Positions 1 to 9,548 of a stretch of DNA of 49,570 nt are shown here, one piece after another (positions within the stretch are counted from its first letter, which is position 1; each line of letters begins with the position of its first letter). The position numbers were made by a program, and so were the translations under genes. Source of the DNA: Furfurilactobacillus milii (GTDB lineage: Bacteria; Bacillota; Bacilli; Lactobacillales; Lactobacillaceae). The stretch is from contig NZ_WEZT01000018.1 in assembly GCF_009863985.1 (NCBI RefSeq), forward strand, positions 70,717 through 120,286, given 5' to 3'. The notes beneath the pieces were generated by a model. The model was not told the origin of the DNA and did not search any database. It saw only the letters and a program-made list of their open reading frames with translations.

Positions 1-384
1 TTCCTTTCATGATTGTTTTCGCAAACATCATTTTACAGAAATTTGGCCATGGGCCATTCTTTATTTAATTAGTGTTGCACTTAAAGTGTAAATTCAAGCC
101 AAAAATATATAGAAATAGTGGGTAAAAAGAGATATCAGCCAATTAAATTCCGATTAATCCAATCGCCATTTTGTCGATGAACACGAACAAACCTAGTAAC
201 AGCAGTGTTTCTAAAGCAATTAATAACAGTTAGTGGTTACTAATTCGTCTTGGGGAACCTGCTAAGCCTTACTTTTCTTATATACATAAGCGTATAAAAA
301 GAAGGCTCTAACCATGATGAATCCTTAGTTTATACCGGGATTTTTGCTGGTTATTAGTGCCGATGATAACCTCAAAGACGTAAA

Positions 385-399
385 CACATGAACCATGTG
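385..399. promoter_or_regulatory. Palindrome upstream of preT
   Basis: The 435 bases before preT hold no convincing gene. The clearest signal is CACATG-aac-CATGTG at 385-399, about 35 bases before the start codon, flanked by ACGT on both sides. A second inverted repeat, GGTTAT/ATAACC, lies at 349-371. Either could be an operator for pyrimidine-responsive control, but no known regulator motif is recognised and no clear -35/-10 pair is visible. Confidence 0.3.
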
Positions 400-435
400 A
401 ACGTTTAAATAACAAATAAGCGAGGGTTACATCTT

Positions 436-1656
436 ATGAGTACAAAATACGAAAAGGAAGCACCTAGTTACACAATGACAACGGTGATGGAAGAAGCTGC
501 GCGGTGCTTACTTTGTCACGATGCGCCATGTTCTAAAGCGTGTCCTGCCGGAACTGATCCAGCACGTTTCATCCGTAGTGTTCGTTTCAGAAATCTGAAG
601 GGTGCTGCCGAAACGATTCGTGAAAATAACGCTATGGGTGCAATTTGTGCTCGCGTTTGTCCGACTGAAAAGTATTGTGAACTTGCTTGTTCGCGAACGG
701 GGATTGACTGCCCAATTGATATTGGTGGCATTCAACGCTTCGTGACTGACTACGAAGAACAAGAAAAAATGGACATTCTTCGCAAAGGCGATTCAAATGG
801 ATTGAACATTGCTATCGTCGGCAGTGGCCCTGCTGGGTTACAAACGGCGGCAACGCTGCTTCAAAAAGGTTATGCAGTCGACATTTACGAAAAGAATGAG
901 AAGGCCGGCGGTTACCTTCGTTATGGAATTCCTGAATATCGTTTACCAGATGAAATTGTCGATGTTGAAATCAACCGGATCGTCAATCTGGGCGCAGAAA
1001 TCAAGTACAACGTCACTATTGGTAAAGATGTCACAATGGCTGATCACGACGCTGTTGTTGTTGCCGTAGGTGCTAGTGAAGCGAAGATGTTACCAATGTT
1101 TGAAGGTAATCCATATGTTGAAACTGCTGTTGATTTCTTAGCACGTGTTAAGGAAGCCAAGGGTGACATCGACAACATTCCTGCAAGTGCAGTTGTTGTC
1201 GGTGGTGGGGATGTTGCGATGGATGTTGCGACGACTTTAAAGCGGTTGGATGTTAAGAATGTCACTGACCTCGTTTATGAAGAATTTGATGAATTCAAGG
1301 CTTCTAAGAAGGAACTTGATGCAACTCAGAAAGCCGGCGTCACCATTGTTGATGGCTACGTTCCAACTGACGTAGATGGCAATACCGTTACCTTTAAACA
1401 TCGTCATTTAGACAGTGAAATGACCATTAAGACCGACTTGATTATTCTGGCCGTTGGTCAACAAGTTAACACAGACAACCTTGGCGTAGATACCGATCAT
1501 GGTGAAGTTCAGCATGCCGGTTACAAGACTGATGACGAAAAAGTGTTCTTCACTGGTGATATTGCCCAAGGTGACAAGACCGTCGTTTGGGCCGTTCGTA
1601 AAGGTAAAGCAGTTGCCGAAGAAATTGATCAGGCATTATTAGGAGGTAACAAATAA
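436..1656 (+). CDS. preT: NAD-dependent dihydropyrimidine dehydrogenase subunit PreT
   Basis: This is the flavoprotein subunit of the PreTA enzyme, which reduces uracil and thymine to dihydropyrimidines (or runs in reverse) with NADH in the cytoplasm. The 406-residue protein begins with a Cys-rich Fe-S domain (C24, C27, C32, C36, then a [15 protein letters not shown] block near residues 72-86). A FAD-binding GSGPAGL motif follows near residue 130 and a second nucleotide-binding GGGDVAMD near 255, the layout of glutamate synthase small subunits and PreT. GAGGG lies 9 bases before the ATG. It overlaps preA by one base (TAATG), so the two are translationally coupled. A generic glutamate-synthase-like subunit is possible, but the preA partner makes PreT most likely. 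Confidence 0.9.
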   Translation: MSTKYEKEAPSYTMTTVMEEAARCLLCHDAPCSKACPAGTDPARFIRSVRFRNLKGAAETIRENNAMGAICARVCPTEKYCELACSRTGIDCPIDIGGIQRFVTDYEEQEKMDILRKGDSNGLNIAIVGSGPAGLQTAATLLQKGYAVDIYEKNEKAGGYLRYGIPEYRLPDEIVDVEINRIVNLGAEIKYNVTIGKDVTMADHDAVVVAVGASEAKMLPMFEGNPYVETAVDFLARVKEAKGDIDNIPASAVVVGGGDVAMDVATTLKRLDVKNVTDLVYEEFDEFKASKKELDATQKAGVTIVDGYVPTDVDGNTVTFKHRHLDSEMTIKTDLIILAVGQQVNTDNLGVDTDHGEVQHAGYKTDDEKVFFTGDIAQGDKTVVWAVRKGKAVAEEIDQALLGGNK

Positions 1657-2933
1657 TGATTAGCAAAGATCTATCAGTGGAATTTTTGGGGGTTCATTTT
1701 GAGAACCCGTTCCTCCTGTCTTCTTCACCTGTCGACAACTGTTACGAGATGTGTGCTAAGGCTTTTGACGAAGGCTGGGGCGGAGTTGTTTTCAAAACAA
1801 TTGGTCCGAAACACTTTAAAATCAATGAAGTCTCGCCACGGTTTGATGAACTGACAAAAGAAGGAACACCCTTCGTTGGATTCAAAAACATGGAACAAAT
1901 CGCTGAGCATTCGTTGGAGGAAAACCTTCACGATTTACGTCATTTGAAGGATGACTACCCGAACAAGGTCGTCATTGCATCCATCATGGGGACAAACGAA
2001 GAGGACTGGGAAACACTGGCTCAGCTGGTAACTGAAGCTGGAGCGGACATGATCGAAATGAATCTGTCGTGTCCTCAAATGACCTCTCACGAAATGGGTT
2101 CCGATGTTGGGACTAACCCTGAACTGGTTAAAAAGTACTGTACAGCGGTTAAACGTGGTTCAAATCTGCCAATGATGGCTAAAATGACACCTAATATTAC
2201 AGACATGGTTCCTGCTGCCAAGGCCAGCATGGACGGTGGTGCTGACGGGATTGCCACGATTAACACGGTTAAATCTGTGGCCAACATTGATTTGGATCGT
2301 AAAGTTGGTTTGCCAATTGTGAATGGTAAGTCTTCAATCTCCGGATTTTCAGGGAAGGCTGTTAAACCAATTGCACTTCGTTTCCTACAACAATTGAGAA
2401 CGGCCGCTGGTTTGGAACAATTACCAATCTCTGGGATTGGTGGGATTGAAACTTGGCAGGACGCTGCTGAATTCATTCTGATGGGCGCAACAACCTTGCA
2501 AGTGACCACTTCGGTTATGCAATATGGCTATCGAATCGTTGAAGATATGAAGAATGGTTTGATGCATTACATGGAAGATCAGCACGTTGAACATCTAAGC
2601 GAATTGATCGGTGTTGCCAACAAGAACATTGTCCCTGCTGAGGATTTGGATCGTGATTACAAAGTTTATCCGAAGATTGATTGGGACAAATGTATTGGCT
2701 GTGGTCGTTGTTATATCTCTTGTTTTGATGGTGCTCACCAAGCGATTAAATGGGATATTAAGACACGTCGTCCATCCATTGACACTAGCAAATGTGTCGG
2801 TTGTCACCTATGTAACTTAGTTTGTCCTGTTGGTGCGATCACAACCGGCGAAGTGGTTATGAAACCAGGCACTAAAGGTAATCCAGAAGATATTCAAATT
2901 GAATCTTCACGTTTGACACACCCAGTTCAGTAA
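1656..2933 (+). CDS. preA: NAD-dependent dihydropyrimidine dehydrogenase subunit PreA
   Basis: This is the catalytic subunit of PreTA. Residues 1-310 form an FMN-binding dihydroorotate-dehydrogenase-like barrel. The family's active-site Cys sits in the NLSCPQM motif (C139). The C-terminal 90 residues carry two 4Fe-4S ferredoxin motifs: C346, C349, C352, C356 and C380, C383, C386, C390. At 425 residues it is close to the Escherichia coli subunit length. The start overlaps the preT stop, and AGGAGG lies just upstream inside preT. No hydantoinase or beta-ureidopropionase gene follows in this window, so complete reductive pyrimidine breakdown cannot be claimed from here. Confidence 0.92.
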   Translation: MISKDLSVEFLGVHFENPFLLSSSPVDNCYEMCAKAFDEGWGGVVFKTIGPKHFKINEVSPRFDELTKEGTPFVGFKNMEQIAEHSLEENLHDLRHLKDDYPNKVVIASIMGTNEEDWETLAQLVTEAGADMIEMNLSCPQMTSHEMGSDVGTNPELVKKYCTAVKRGSNLPMMAKMTPNITDMVPAAKASMDGGADGIATINTVKSVANIDLDRKVGLPIVNGKSSISGFSGKAVKPIALRFLQQLRTAAGLEQLPISGIGGIETWQDAAEFILMGATTLQVTTSVMQYGYRIVEDMKNGLMHYMEDQHVEHLSELIGVANKNIVPAEDLDRDYKVYPKIDWDKCIGCGRCYISCFDGAHQAIKWDIKTRRPSIDTSKCVGCHLCNLVCPVGAITTGEVVMKPGTKGNPEDIQIESSRLTHPVQ

Positions 2934-2971
2934 ATCTGGTAAAATTTAATAGTTTCATTTTACTTCAATCA

Positions 2972-3040
2972 GTTAATGTTTCGCTGGTTTCCAGAGCGAA
3001 AACAGGATGCACGTCCATCAATCGAGGCGGGTAGATTAAC
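2972..3040 (+). other. Structured 3' region of the preTA transcript
   Basis: GTTAAT (2972-2977) can pair with ATTAAC (3035-3040). The enclosed sequence holds a 7 bp hairpin, TTTCGCT/AGCGAAA (2979-2985 with 2995-3001), and a smaller GATG/CATC pair, giving a possible three-way junction. It lies between the preA stop and the terminator. I do not recognise a known RNA family. Confidence 0.3.
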
Positions 3041-3068
3041 TAAAGAAAAAGAAGTTAAATAATTAAAA

Positions 3069-3118
3069 AATACGATTCTGATTTTGTTCTTTGAGCAAAT
3101 CAGGATCGTATTTATTTT
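3069..3118 (+). terminator. Rho-independent terminator of preTA
   Basis: A 16 bp stem (3069-3084 with 3097-3112, one G-U pair) is followed by TTTATTTT. The A-rich 5' side suggests it may also stop minus-strand transcription coming from the feo genes. Confidence 0.85.
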
Positions 3119-3170
3119 GGATGGAAGTCATATACAGCTTAGTTCCTGCTACTTTTAGTTGGCATAATTG

Positions 3171-3335
3171 TTAATTACGTGGCCCACGGTGCTGTATCAA
3201 TTTTCTTGCGGGACAGGCATATTCGCAACTCTCACAGGGCGGTTTGGTTGCTGACTGCCGCATGGTGTGAACGGCGATGATTACCGCAATGAGGACGATA
3301 GCGACGAAAATCAGCACATTGATTAAAACGGCCAT
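3171..3335 (-). CDS. FeoB-associated Cys-rich membrane protein
   Basis: This is a 54-residue protein easily missed by length cut-offs. It has one N-terminal membrane segment (residues 3-22, V/I/L-rich) followed by a short cytoplasmic tail with PPCESCEYACP, three Cys in a CxxCxxxC pattern. That is the standard layout of the small FeoB-associated Cys-rich proteins found downstream of feoB in Firmicutes. The start ATG at 3335 is preceded by GGGAGG at 7 bases. It lies 35 bases after feoB on the same strand, in the order feoA-feoB-small protein, and probably acts as a FeoC-like or Fe-handling partner; that role is inferred. Confidence 0.8.
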   Translation of the reverse strand: MAVLINVLIFVAIVLIAVIIAVHTMRQSATKPPCESCEYACPARKLIQHRGPRN

Positions 3336-3370
3336 AACCTAACCTCCCATAAGAACTGATTCAAACCTTG

Positions 3371-5362
3371 TCAGAATAACGAGCCAACTTGAAAAATAAT
3401 TAGCGCCAATCCGTAAGCCAAAACAGTACTTGAAATTAACGAATAGATGGCCCATTTAACGGAACCCGTTTCGGTTTTAATAGCACCGAGCGTCGCAAAA
3501 CATGGGGCGTAAATCAGAATGAAAACTAACAGACTGTATGCGGATAGCGGCGTAAACAGTGTGCTGAATGTTGTCACTAAGCTGGTTTGCCCACTTAAAT
3601 GAAATAGGACAATCATACTGGAACTAATGACTTCTTTAGCGAGTACCCCAGTCATCAATGCACTGATTGTTTGCCAATTAGTAATGCCAAGTGGCGCGAA
3701 GGCCGGTTGCAACCAACGACCAATAATTGCTAAAAAACTGGCGTCAATGTTAATAACGTATCCATGTGGACCAATGTTAGACAACAACCAAACGAGTATT
3801 GTGCCGGCAAAAATAACGGTTCCTGTTTTCTTGACGAAAGCTTTGCCTTTTTCCCAAGCACCGGCAATGACGAGGTCTAATCGAGGACGATGATAATTTG
3901 GCAAGGTTACAACAAAGTTGCTCGCGTCTTTTAATTTAAAGACCAGTTGATAAAATTTAGCCATGGCTAACGCAATCACAATACCGAGAAAATATAGGGA
4001 TAAAACGATTACAGCTTGGTGTTGATTGAAGAAGGCGGTAACAAACAGACTGTAGATTGGCAGTCGAGCGGAACAACTCATAAATGGCGCGATTAAGGTC
4101 GTCACGAGACGTTCACGGGGTTGTTCAATCGTTCGCGTGGCTATGATGCCGGTTACGTTGCAACCAAAGCCAATGATCAGTGGGATGAATGCCTGGCCGT
4201 TCAAGCCAATGAGCTGCATTAATCGATCAGTGACTAGGGCGGCACGACTCATATAACCTGAATCTTCCAACACTGTAATGCAGGCAAACAGGACAAAAAT
4301 TTGGGGAATAAATGTCAGCACGCCGCCGACACCAGCAATGATACCGTCAACAATCAGTGATCTTAAAAAGAGTAAGGCACCTACAACAGTTAGCCAATGA
4401 TTTGCGGCCTCAGAGAGTGGTCCGGACAGGAGCGCGTTTAAATAATCGCTCAATGGTGTTCCAATCCAGTCAAACGAGAGCTTAAACATGAACCAGAAGA
4501 TCCCGACGAAAATAGGCAATCCTAAGATTGGGTGTGTAACCCAGCAATCAATTTTAGCAGTAACGGTATTTTGAGGATGGTTTTCAGTAAAATTTGTAGC
4601 CGCGGCAAGCGTGTCTTCGATGAAAGTAAGTCGCACGTGAAAGATTTGGTCTGCATAATGATGCTCGCGGTACGTTTGGCGCCCCTCTGATAACGTGTCT
4701 AAACGATGTTCATCAACATATTTAACCACCGCATCGTTGTCGCTCATGAATTGAATAGTTAACCAACGAGCAAAATTTTGTGAGAGTCGATGCTTTTTAA
4801 CCAATTGTGTTGTGGCGTCGCGAATATCTGCTGAAATGGCTTTAGGATAATCCAATTCCAGCGGATCAGATGCGGTTACTGTAGTTTGGTCAGACAAACA
4901 AGCACGAACCTCATCGACACCACTATTTTGTCGAGCAGCAGTCGCGCGTATGGGGCAACCCAAATGTTGTGACAAAATATCGAGATCATAGTGAACGCCG
5001 CTTTGTGAAAGTTCGTCCATCATGTTCAGGACCAATATTAGTGGTTTGCCGAGTTCTAACAACTCGATAGATAACAGAAGATTTCGTTTGAGTTGACACA
5101 CGTTGGCGATGTTCAAAATAGCGTCAGTCGGGTTGTTTTCCAGCAGATAGTCTACGGTGACGGCTTCATCCTTTGTTATTGGAGTTAGCGAGCAAATACC
5201 GGGAAGATCGATAATGTTAATGTTTGATTTTGGAATATTCCCTAATGTCTGGTCAACGGTGACGCCCGCCCAATTGCCAACGTTGGCATATTGGTTGGTC
5301 AAACGATTGAAAAATGTCGATTTGCCAGTGTTCGGATTACCTAATAGTGCAACGGTTGTCAT
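3371..5362 (-). CDS. feoB: Ferrous iron transporter FeoB
   Basis: This is a GTP-dependent Fe(II) importer in the cytoplasmic membrane. The 663-residue protein starts with a G domain: G1 GNPNTGKST (residues 8-16), a G2 region with VDQT, G3 DLPG near 53, and G4 NMMD near 113. A helical insertion domain follows, then about 8-10 membrane segments from residue 280 on, with the Gate motifs typical of FeoB (FGCNVTGI near 396 and PCFATLGAI near 622). It is intact. feoA ends 4 bases upstream, so the two are cotranscribed. The operator-like repeats between feoA and sufC suggest iron- or manganese-dependent repression. Confidence 0.95.
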   Translation of the reverse strand: MTTVALLGNPNTGKSTFFNRLTNQYANVGNWAGVTVDQTLGNIPKSNINIIDLPGICSLTPITKDEAVTVDYLLENNPTDAILNIANVCQLKRNLLLSIELLELGKPLILVLNMMDELSQSGVHYDLDILSQHLGCPIRATAARQNSGVDEVRACLSDQTTVTASDPLELDYPKAISADIRDATTQLVKKHRLSQNFARWLTIQFMSDNDAVVKYVDEHRLDTLSEGRQTYREHHYADQIFHVRLTFIEDTLAAATNFTENHPQNTVTAKIDCWVTHPILGLPIFVGIFWFMFKLSFDWIGTPLSDYLNALLSGPLSEAANHWLTVVGALLFLRSLIVDGIIAGVGGVLTFIPQIFVLFACITVLEDSGYMSRAALVTDRLMQLIGLNGQAFIPLIIGFGCNVTGIIATRTIEQPRERLVTTLIAPFMSCSARLPIYSLFVTAFFNQHQAVIVLSLYFLGIVIALAMAKFYQLVFKLKDASNFVVTLPNYHRPRLDLVIAGAWEKGKAFVKKTGTVIFAGTILVWLLSNIGPHGYVINIDASFLAIIGRWLQPAFAPLGITNWQTISALMTGVLAKEVISSSMIVLFHLSGQTSLVTTFSTLFTPLSAYSLLVFILIYAPCFATLGAIKTETGSVKWAIYSLISSTVLAYGLALIIFQVGSLF

Positions 5363-5366
5363 GACA

Positions 5367-5585
5367 TTAGCGCCTCGTTAAGGTTTGCAACACAGCGTCA
5401 CGAACACCGATACGTTGGCCATCGAATTCAATGATTACCGGACCGTGAAACGGATAACGGCGCACGACGGTTAGGACGGTACCTGGTTCGATTCCTAGAC
5501 GATGAAGTTGCCTAGAGATTCGTTTTTCAAGGTGATCCATGCAATGAACGGTTAATTGTTCATTGACCGAGACCTGTATTTCCAT
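5367..5585 (-). CDS. feoA: Ferrous iron transport protein FeoA
   Basis: This is a 72-residue SH3-like cytoplasmic partner of FeoB. The family pattern is visible: an N-terminal helix with HCMDHLEKRISRQLHRLGIEPG, followed by beta strands ending in IEFDGQRIGVRDAVLQTL. It is the first gene of the minus-strand feo operon. Its ribosome binding site (AAAGGG) lies within the 3' arm of a strong leader hairpin, so translation may depend on opening that hairpin. Confidence 0.9.
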   Translation of the reverse strand: MEIQVSVNEQLTVHCMDHLEKRISRQLHRLGIEPGTVLTVVRRYPFHGPVIIEFDGQRIGVRDAVLQTLTRR

Positions 5586-5593
5586 AAGATAAC

Positions 5594-5636
5594 GCCCTTT
5601 CTGTGTTGATAATGGTTAAAGATTATCACGAAAGGG
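5594..5636 (-). promoter_or_regulatory. feoA leader hairpin sequestering the ribosome binding site
   Basis: In the feoA mRNA, CCCTTTC pairs perfectly with GAAAGGG, which is the ribosome binding site. Inside this stem, TGATAAT (5607-5613) pairs with ATTATCA (5622-5628) across an 8-base loop. The result is two 7 bp stems split by a small internal loop. The inner repeat also resembles a Fur-like half-site pair, though with an 8-base rather than a 1-base spacer. Whether it acts as RNA or as an operator is not decided by sequence. Confidence 0.5.
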
Positions 5637-5645
5637 TTTTCATAA

Positions 5646-5667
5646 ATATTAGGGAGATGCCTAATAT
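5646..5667. promoter_or_regulatory. DtxR/MntR-like operator between feoA and sufC
   Basis: This is a perfect 8+8 bp inverted repeat, ATATTAGG-N6-CCTAATAT. The TTAGG/CCTAA halves match the general operator style of the DtxR/IdeR/MntR metal-dependent repressors. A second palindrome, GGAATATTCC, lies at 5675-5684. On the minus strand a TATATT element overlaps the operator, which would suit repression of feoAB. The assignment to a regulator is inferred. Confidence 0.5.
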
Positions 5668-5757
5668 ACCGACAGGAATATTCCAGAATATACTTGTTTT
5701 AGATATTTAAGATCACGAAATTAATCACAAGAACACAACCGATGGAGGTCAAAGAGA

Positions 5758-6552
5758 ATGTCAACACTCGAAGTTAAGGATTTGCATGTAGAAGTACAAG
5801 ATGGTGAAAGTGGTGCCGTCAAGGAAATTTTGAAGGGTGTTAATCTCTCCATGAGTACGGGTGAAATTCATGCCATCATGGGACCAAACGGAACGGGGAA
5901 GTCGACTTTGTCTGAAACCATCATGGGGCAGTCTGCCTACCACGTGACACAAGGTGATATTTTATTGGATGGCAACAGTATCCTTGATATGCCAGTAGAT
6001 GAACGTGCCCGTCGAGGTTTGTTCTTGGCAATGCAATATCCAGCTGAAATACCTGGCGTTACCAACGCTGAATTTCTAAGGGCTGCTATTAATTCCCGCC
6101 GTCCAAAAGATGACCAAATTTCAGTGATGAGTTTTTTAAAGGAATTAGATAAAAATCTTGACCTCCTTGATATGAATGAAGCAATGACGGAGCGATACTT
6201 AAACGAAGGTTTCTCCGGTGGTGAAAAGAAACGGAACGAAATCCTGCAATTATTAATGATCAAACCAGCGTTTGCACTGTTAGATGAAATTGATTCAGGG
6301 TTGGATATCGATGCCTTGCAGGTGGTTGCTAAGGGCGTGAACTCCATGCGTGGCGACAATTTTGGTGCCTTAATCATTACGCATTATCAACGTTTGCTAA
6401 ACTACATTAAACCTGATGTTGTTCACGTAATGATGGGTGGGCGCATTGTCAAAACTGGCGGTGCAGACCTGGCCTTGAAACTTGAAGATGAAGGTTATGC
6501 CGGTCTCCGTGATGAGTTTGGCCTAGATGTTGATCTTGTGGATGAAAACTAG
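5758..6552 (+). CDS. sufC: Fe-S cluster assembly ATPase SufC
   Basis: This is the ABC-type ATPase of the SufBCD scaffold, which assembles Fe-S clusters in the cytoplasm. The 264-residue protein shows Walker A GPNGTGKST (residues 42-50), the signature FSGGEKKR from residue 152, and Walker B ALLDEIDSGLD. It has no membrane segments. GGAGG lies 9 bases before the ATG. It is the first gene of sufC-sufD-sufS-sufU-sufB, the Firmicutes order, and sits divergently from feoAB, so iron uptake and iron use share one control region. Confidence 0.95.
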   Translation: MSTLEVKDLHVEVQDGESGAVKEILKGVNLSMSTGEIHAIMGPNGTGKSTLSETIMGQSAYHVTQGDILLDGNSILDMPVDERARRGLFLAMQYPAEIPGVTNAEFLRAAINSRRPKDDQISVMSFLKELDKNLDLLDMNEAMTERYLNEGFSGGEKKRNEILQLLMIKPAFALLDEIDSGLDIDALQVVAKGVNSMRGDNFGALIITHYQRLLNYIKPDVVHVMMGGRIVKTGGADLALKLEDEGYAGLRDEFGLDVDLVDEN

Positions 6553-6564
6553 GAGGCAGTAATC

Positions 6565-7866
6565 ATGAGTCAAGAAACAATGCCACTGGTTGAAGACACG
6601 GTGACGAAGCATGATGAACCAGCATGGATGACAGACAAACGACGCGTAGCAATGGACCAGATGCCAACGTTGAAGATGCCACGGGTTCAGCGATTTGATT
6701 ACAGGAATTGGCAAATGATGCCGTCTACGGAAATACATTGGCAGTCATCGTCAGCCAGTTTGGCTCAATCCGATTTAGATGCAACTACCGCAAAAGCGGA
6801 TGATAAGCAAATTAGTATCGTTCAGGTTGGTCAAACAACCACACAAGTTAAGTTGTTGCCAGCAGAGCTCACTAAGCAAGGTGTCCTAGTGATGGATTTA
6901 TTCGATGCCATGCGCGAATATCCTGAGACGGTTAAACAGCATTTAATGACTAATGTTATTAAAACGAATGAAACAAAGTTGACGAGTTACCATATGGCAA
7001 TGTTAACAAGTGGCATCTTCATATATGTACCGCGCGGGGTTGTGGTGAACCAACCAATTGAAGCACATATTATCCAGGACAGCACGAAGGCCGACCACCC
7101 GTTGATTTCGCACGTTTTAATTGTTGCTGAAGCAGGTAGTGAGTTTGCTTTCACCCAACATTTATCAACGGTTGGTGAGGCGGCAAACATAGCAAATTGT
7201 TTTGTTGAAATTGATGCTGCCGAAGACAGTCGGGTTCGTTTTTCTTCCCTAGATGCGTTTGGCCCTAAAACGGTGACTTACTTTGAACGTCGTGGATTGG
7301 CTGCCAATCATGCAAATATTGACTGGGCGGTGGGGCTGCTCAACGATGGCAACACCATTGGTAACATTGATACGAATTTATTAGGCGAAGGCGCAGAAAC
7401 TGACTCGAAAATGATTGCCATAACAGATGGTACGGTGAGGATGGGCATCAATAATGGCGTCACCAATCGCGGCAAACATTCAGTTGGCAATATTCTGCAA
7501 CGCGGGGTTCTTTTAGGACGATCACAGTTGGTATTTAATGGTATCGGTGACATTATTCACGGTGCTTCAGGGGCTAAGGCCGAGCAAGAAAACCGGCTTT
7601 TGATGATGTCAAACGAAGCGCGCGGAAATGCTAATCCAATTCTGCTCATCGATGAAAATGATGTATTGGCGGGTCACGCCGCTAGTGTAGGTCAGGTTGA
7701 TCAACAGCAACTGTATTACTTGATGAGTCGAGGAATCGACAGACAACAAGCGCAGCGACTGGTCATTCGCGGTTTTCTCGGGGTTGTTCTGAGTGCGATT
7801 CCAGCCAAGACTGTTCGGCAGGAACTAATTACGACGATTGAAAGGAAGCTGACTGATGAAAACTGA
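6565..7866 (+). CDS. sufD: Fe-S cluster assembly protein SufD
   Basis: This is a scaffold subunit that pairs with SufB and binds SufC. It has 433 residues, with the SufBD beta-helix core over about residues 140-410 and the conserved ending [21 protein letters not shown]. An AGGAGG site sits 9 bases before the ATG, 12 bases after sufC. Its last 11 bases overlap sufS. The N-terminal 130 residues are more variable, as usual for SufD. It is intact. Confidence 0.93.
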   Translation: MSQETMPLVEDTVTKHDEPAWMTDKRRVAMDQMPTLKMPRVQRFDYRNWQMMPSTEIHWQSSSASLAQSDLDATTAKADDKQISIVQVGQTTTQVKLLPAELTKQGVLVMDLFDAMREYPETVKQHLMTNVIKTNETKLTSYHMAMLTSGIFIYVPRGVVVNQPIEAHIIQDSTKADHPLISHVLIVAEAGSEFAFTQHLSTVGEAANIANCFVEIDAAEDSRVRFSSLDAFGPKTVTYFERRGLAANHANIDWAVGLLNDGNTIGNIDTNLLGEGAETDSKMIAITDGTVRMGINNGVTNRGKHSVGNILQRGVLLGRSQLVFNGIGDIIHGASGAKAEQENRLLMMSNEARGNANPILLIDENDVLAGHAASVGQVDQQQLYYLMSRGIDRQQAQRLVIRGFLGVVLSAIPAKTVRQELITTIERKLTDEN

Positions 7867-9103
7867 TATAAGTGATCTACGCGGCGACTTTCCAATTCTT
7901 GACCAATTAGTTAATGATGAACCATTAACGTACTTAGACAATGCGGCGACGGCCCAGAAGCCTAATCAAGTTGTGGCCGCTTTGACACACTTTTATCAAA
8001 CAGATAATGCCAACGTACATCGTGGCGTTCATACGCTGGCAGAACGTGCAACAGTCGCATATGAAGATGCTCGTCATAAAGTGACTCACTTTATCAACGC
8101 TGCTGAGCCTGCTGAAGTAATTTTCACGAAAGGCGCCACTGACAGTCTTAATTTGATTGCTAGTACTTATGGCGAAGCCAACATTGAGGCTGGCGATGAA
8201 ATCGTGATTAGCATTATGGAACATCACAGCAACCTCATTCCGTGGCAACAATTGGTTTTGCGCAAACATGCGACGTTAAAGTACATTGAGCTGACGCCAA
8301 CCGGTGAATTAGACATGGCAGACGCTGACACTAAGATTACGGATAAAACTAAAATTGTTGCAGTGGCTCACGCCAGTAATGTAATGGGAACGGTCAATCC
8401 CATTGTTGCGCTGACTAAAATGGCACATCAACATGGGGCCATTATGGTTTGCGACGGCGCTCAAGCGGTGCCACATATGCCTGTTGACGTTCAAGCGCTC
8501 GACGTTGATTTTTACGCTTTCTCTGGTCACAAAATGATGGCACCAACCGGAATCGGTGTTTTGTACGGTAAACGGGATTTGTTGGCCGCAATGCCTCCGT
8601 ATCAGTTTGGCGGTGAGATGATTAATTTTGTTCACAGGTACGAAAGCACCTGGAATGAATTGCCATGGAAGTTTGAAGCTGGCACTCAAAATATCGCTGG
8701 TGCAGTGGGATTAGGTGCTGCCATCGATTATTTGGAAAATCTGGGGATGAGCAATGTGCAGGCACATGAGCAGCAATTAGTTAACAGTTTGCTGCCACAG
8801 CTGACTGCTGATCATCAGATTGAGGTTTACGGTCCAAATGATCCTGTGAGACATACTGGCGTTATTGCGTTCAATATTAAGGGACTGCATCCTCATGATG
8901 TTGCCACAGCACTGGATATGGAAGGCGTTGCCGTCCGCGCTGGTCATCATTGTGCACAGCCACTGATGGAAACGCTCGGTTTAGTGGCAACGGCCCGCGC
9001 CAGCCTGTATATCTACAATACCCAAGATGATGTGGATCGCTTAATTCACGCACTGAATGAAACAAAGGAGTTCTTTAGTCATGAGCTTATCAAAGCTGAA
9101 TAG
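7856..9103 (+). CDS. sufS: Cysteine desulfurase SufS
   Basis: This PLP enzyme takes sulfur from L-cysteine and passes it to SufU. Of its 415 residues, the PLP lysine is K226 in FSGHK and the catalytic cysteine is C366 in RAGHHCAQPLM. The class II loop context and the length match SufS rather than NifS/IscS. The start lies inside the end of sufD (11-base overlap), and GGAAG just upstream serves as ribosome binding site. Its 3' end overlaps sufU, keeping enzyme and sulfur acceptor coupled. Confidence 0.95.
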   Translation: MKTDISDLRGDFPILDQLVNDEPLTYLDNAATAQKPNQVVAALTHFYQTDNANVHRGVHTLAERATVAYEDARHKVTHFINAAEPAEVIFTKGATDSLNLIASTYGEANIEAGDEIVISIMEHHSNLIPWQQLVLRKHATLKYIELTPTGELDMADADTKITDKTKIVAVAHASNVMGTVNPIVALTKMAHQHGAIMVCDGAQAVPHMPVDVQALDVDFYAFSGHKMMAPTGIGVLYGKRDLLAAMPPYQFGGEMINFVHRYESTWNELPWKFEAGTQNIAGAVGLGAAIDYLENLGMSNVQAHEQQLVNSLLPQLTADHQIEVYGPNDPVRHTGVIAFNIKGLHPHDVATALDMEGVAVRAGHHCAQPLMETLGLVATARASLYIYNTQDDVDRLIHALNETKEFFSHELIKAE

Positions 9104-9548
9104 TTTATATCGGGAAGTCATTTTGGACCACGCCGACCATCCACATCACAAACATGCACTGACCGATGCGACGACAACGATGACTGTGAAAAATCCAACC
9201 TGCGGCGATGTTATTAATTTAGATATTGATTTAAATGAAGACGATGTCATTACTAATATTGGTTTTACTGGAGAGGGCTGCACGATTAGCCAATCCTCGG
9301 CTAGTATGATGAGCGATGCGGTTCTTGGCAAAACTAAGGATGACGCGCTTAAAATGGCGAAGACGTTTTCTGATATGGTTATGGGCAAACAGCATTATCA
9401 AGCAGATTTAGACGAATTGGATGATGCAGCAATTTTATCCAGTATTGTTAGTTTTCCAGCTCGAATTAAGTGTGCAACGTTGTCTTGGTGGGCGTTACAG
9501 CGGGCGCTATTGAGCAATCAACAAGAAGAAAGTGACGGTGAGGCGTAA
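9081..9548 (+). CDS. sufU: Zn-dependent sulfurtransferase SufU
   Basis: This protein accepts persulfide sulfur from SufS and delivers it to SufBCD. I place the start at 9081 because AAAGGAG (9064-9070) precedes it at a normal distance and the resulting N-terminus ([14 protein letters not shown]) matches the family; an upstream ATG at 9057 is in frame but lacks a good site. The 155-residue protein has the Zn ligands C41, D43, C67 and C131. The GEGCTIS segment and the extra stretch before C131 distinguish SufU from IscU. It overlaps sufS by 23 bases and sufB by one. Confidence 0.93.
   Translation: MSLSKLNSLYREVILDHADHPHHKHALTDATTTMTVKNPTCGDVINLDIDLNEDDVITNIGFTGEGCTISQSSASMMSDAVLGKTKDDALKMAKTFSDMVMGKQHYQADLDELDDAAILSSIVSFPARIKCATLSWWALQRALLSNQQEESDGEA

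Noticed and set aside
2087-2509. Long minus-strand frame opposite preA (140 codons)
   Set aside because: It mirrors the preA frame, lacks a start signal and has no recognisable domain.
4629-4644. parS-like CACGTG site inside feoB
   Set aside because: Three mismatches to the consensus, including the G at position 15, and inside a coding region; likely chance.
9057-9080. Upstream in-frame start for sufU
   Set aside because: The extra residues MKQRSSLV do not fit SufU proteins, and the ribosome binding site would lie inside the coding sequence.
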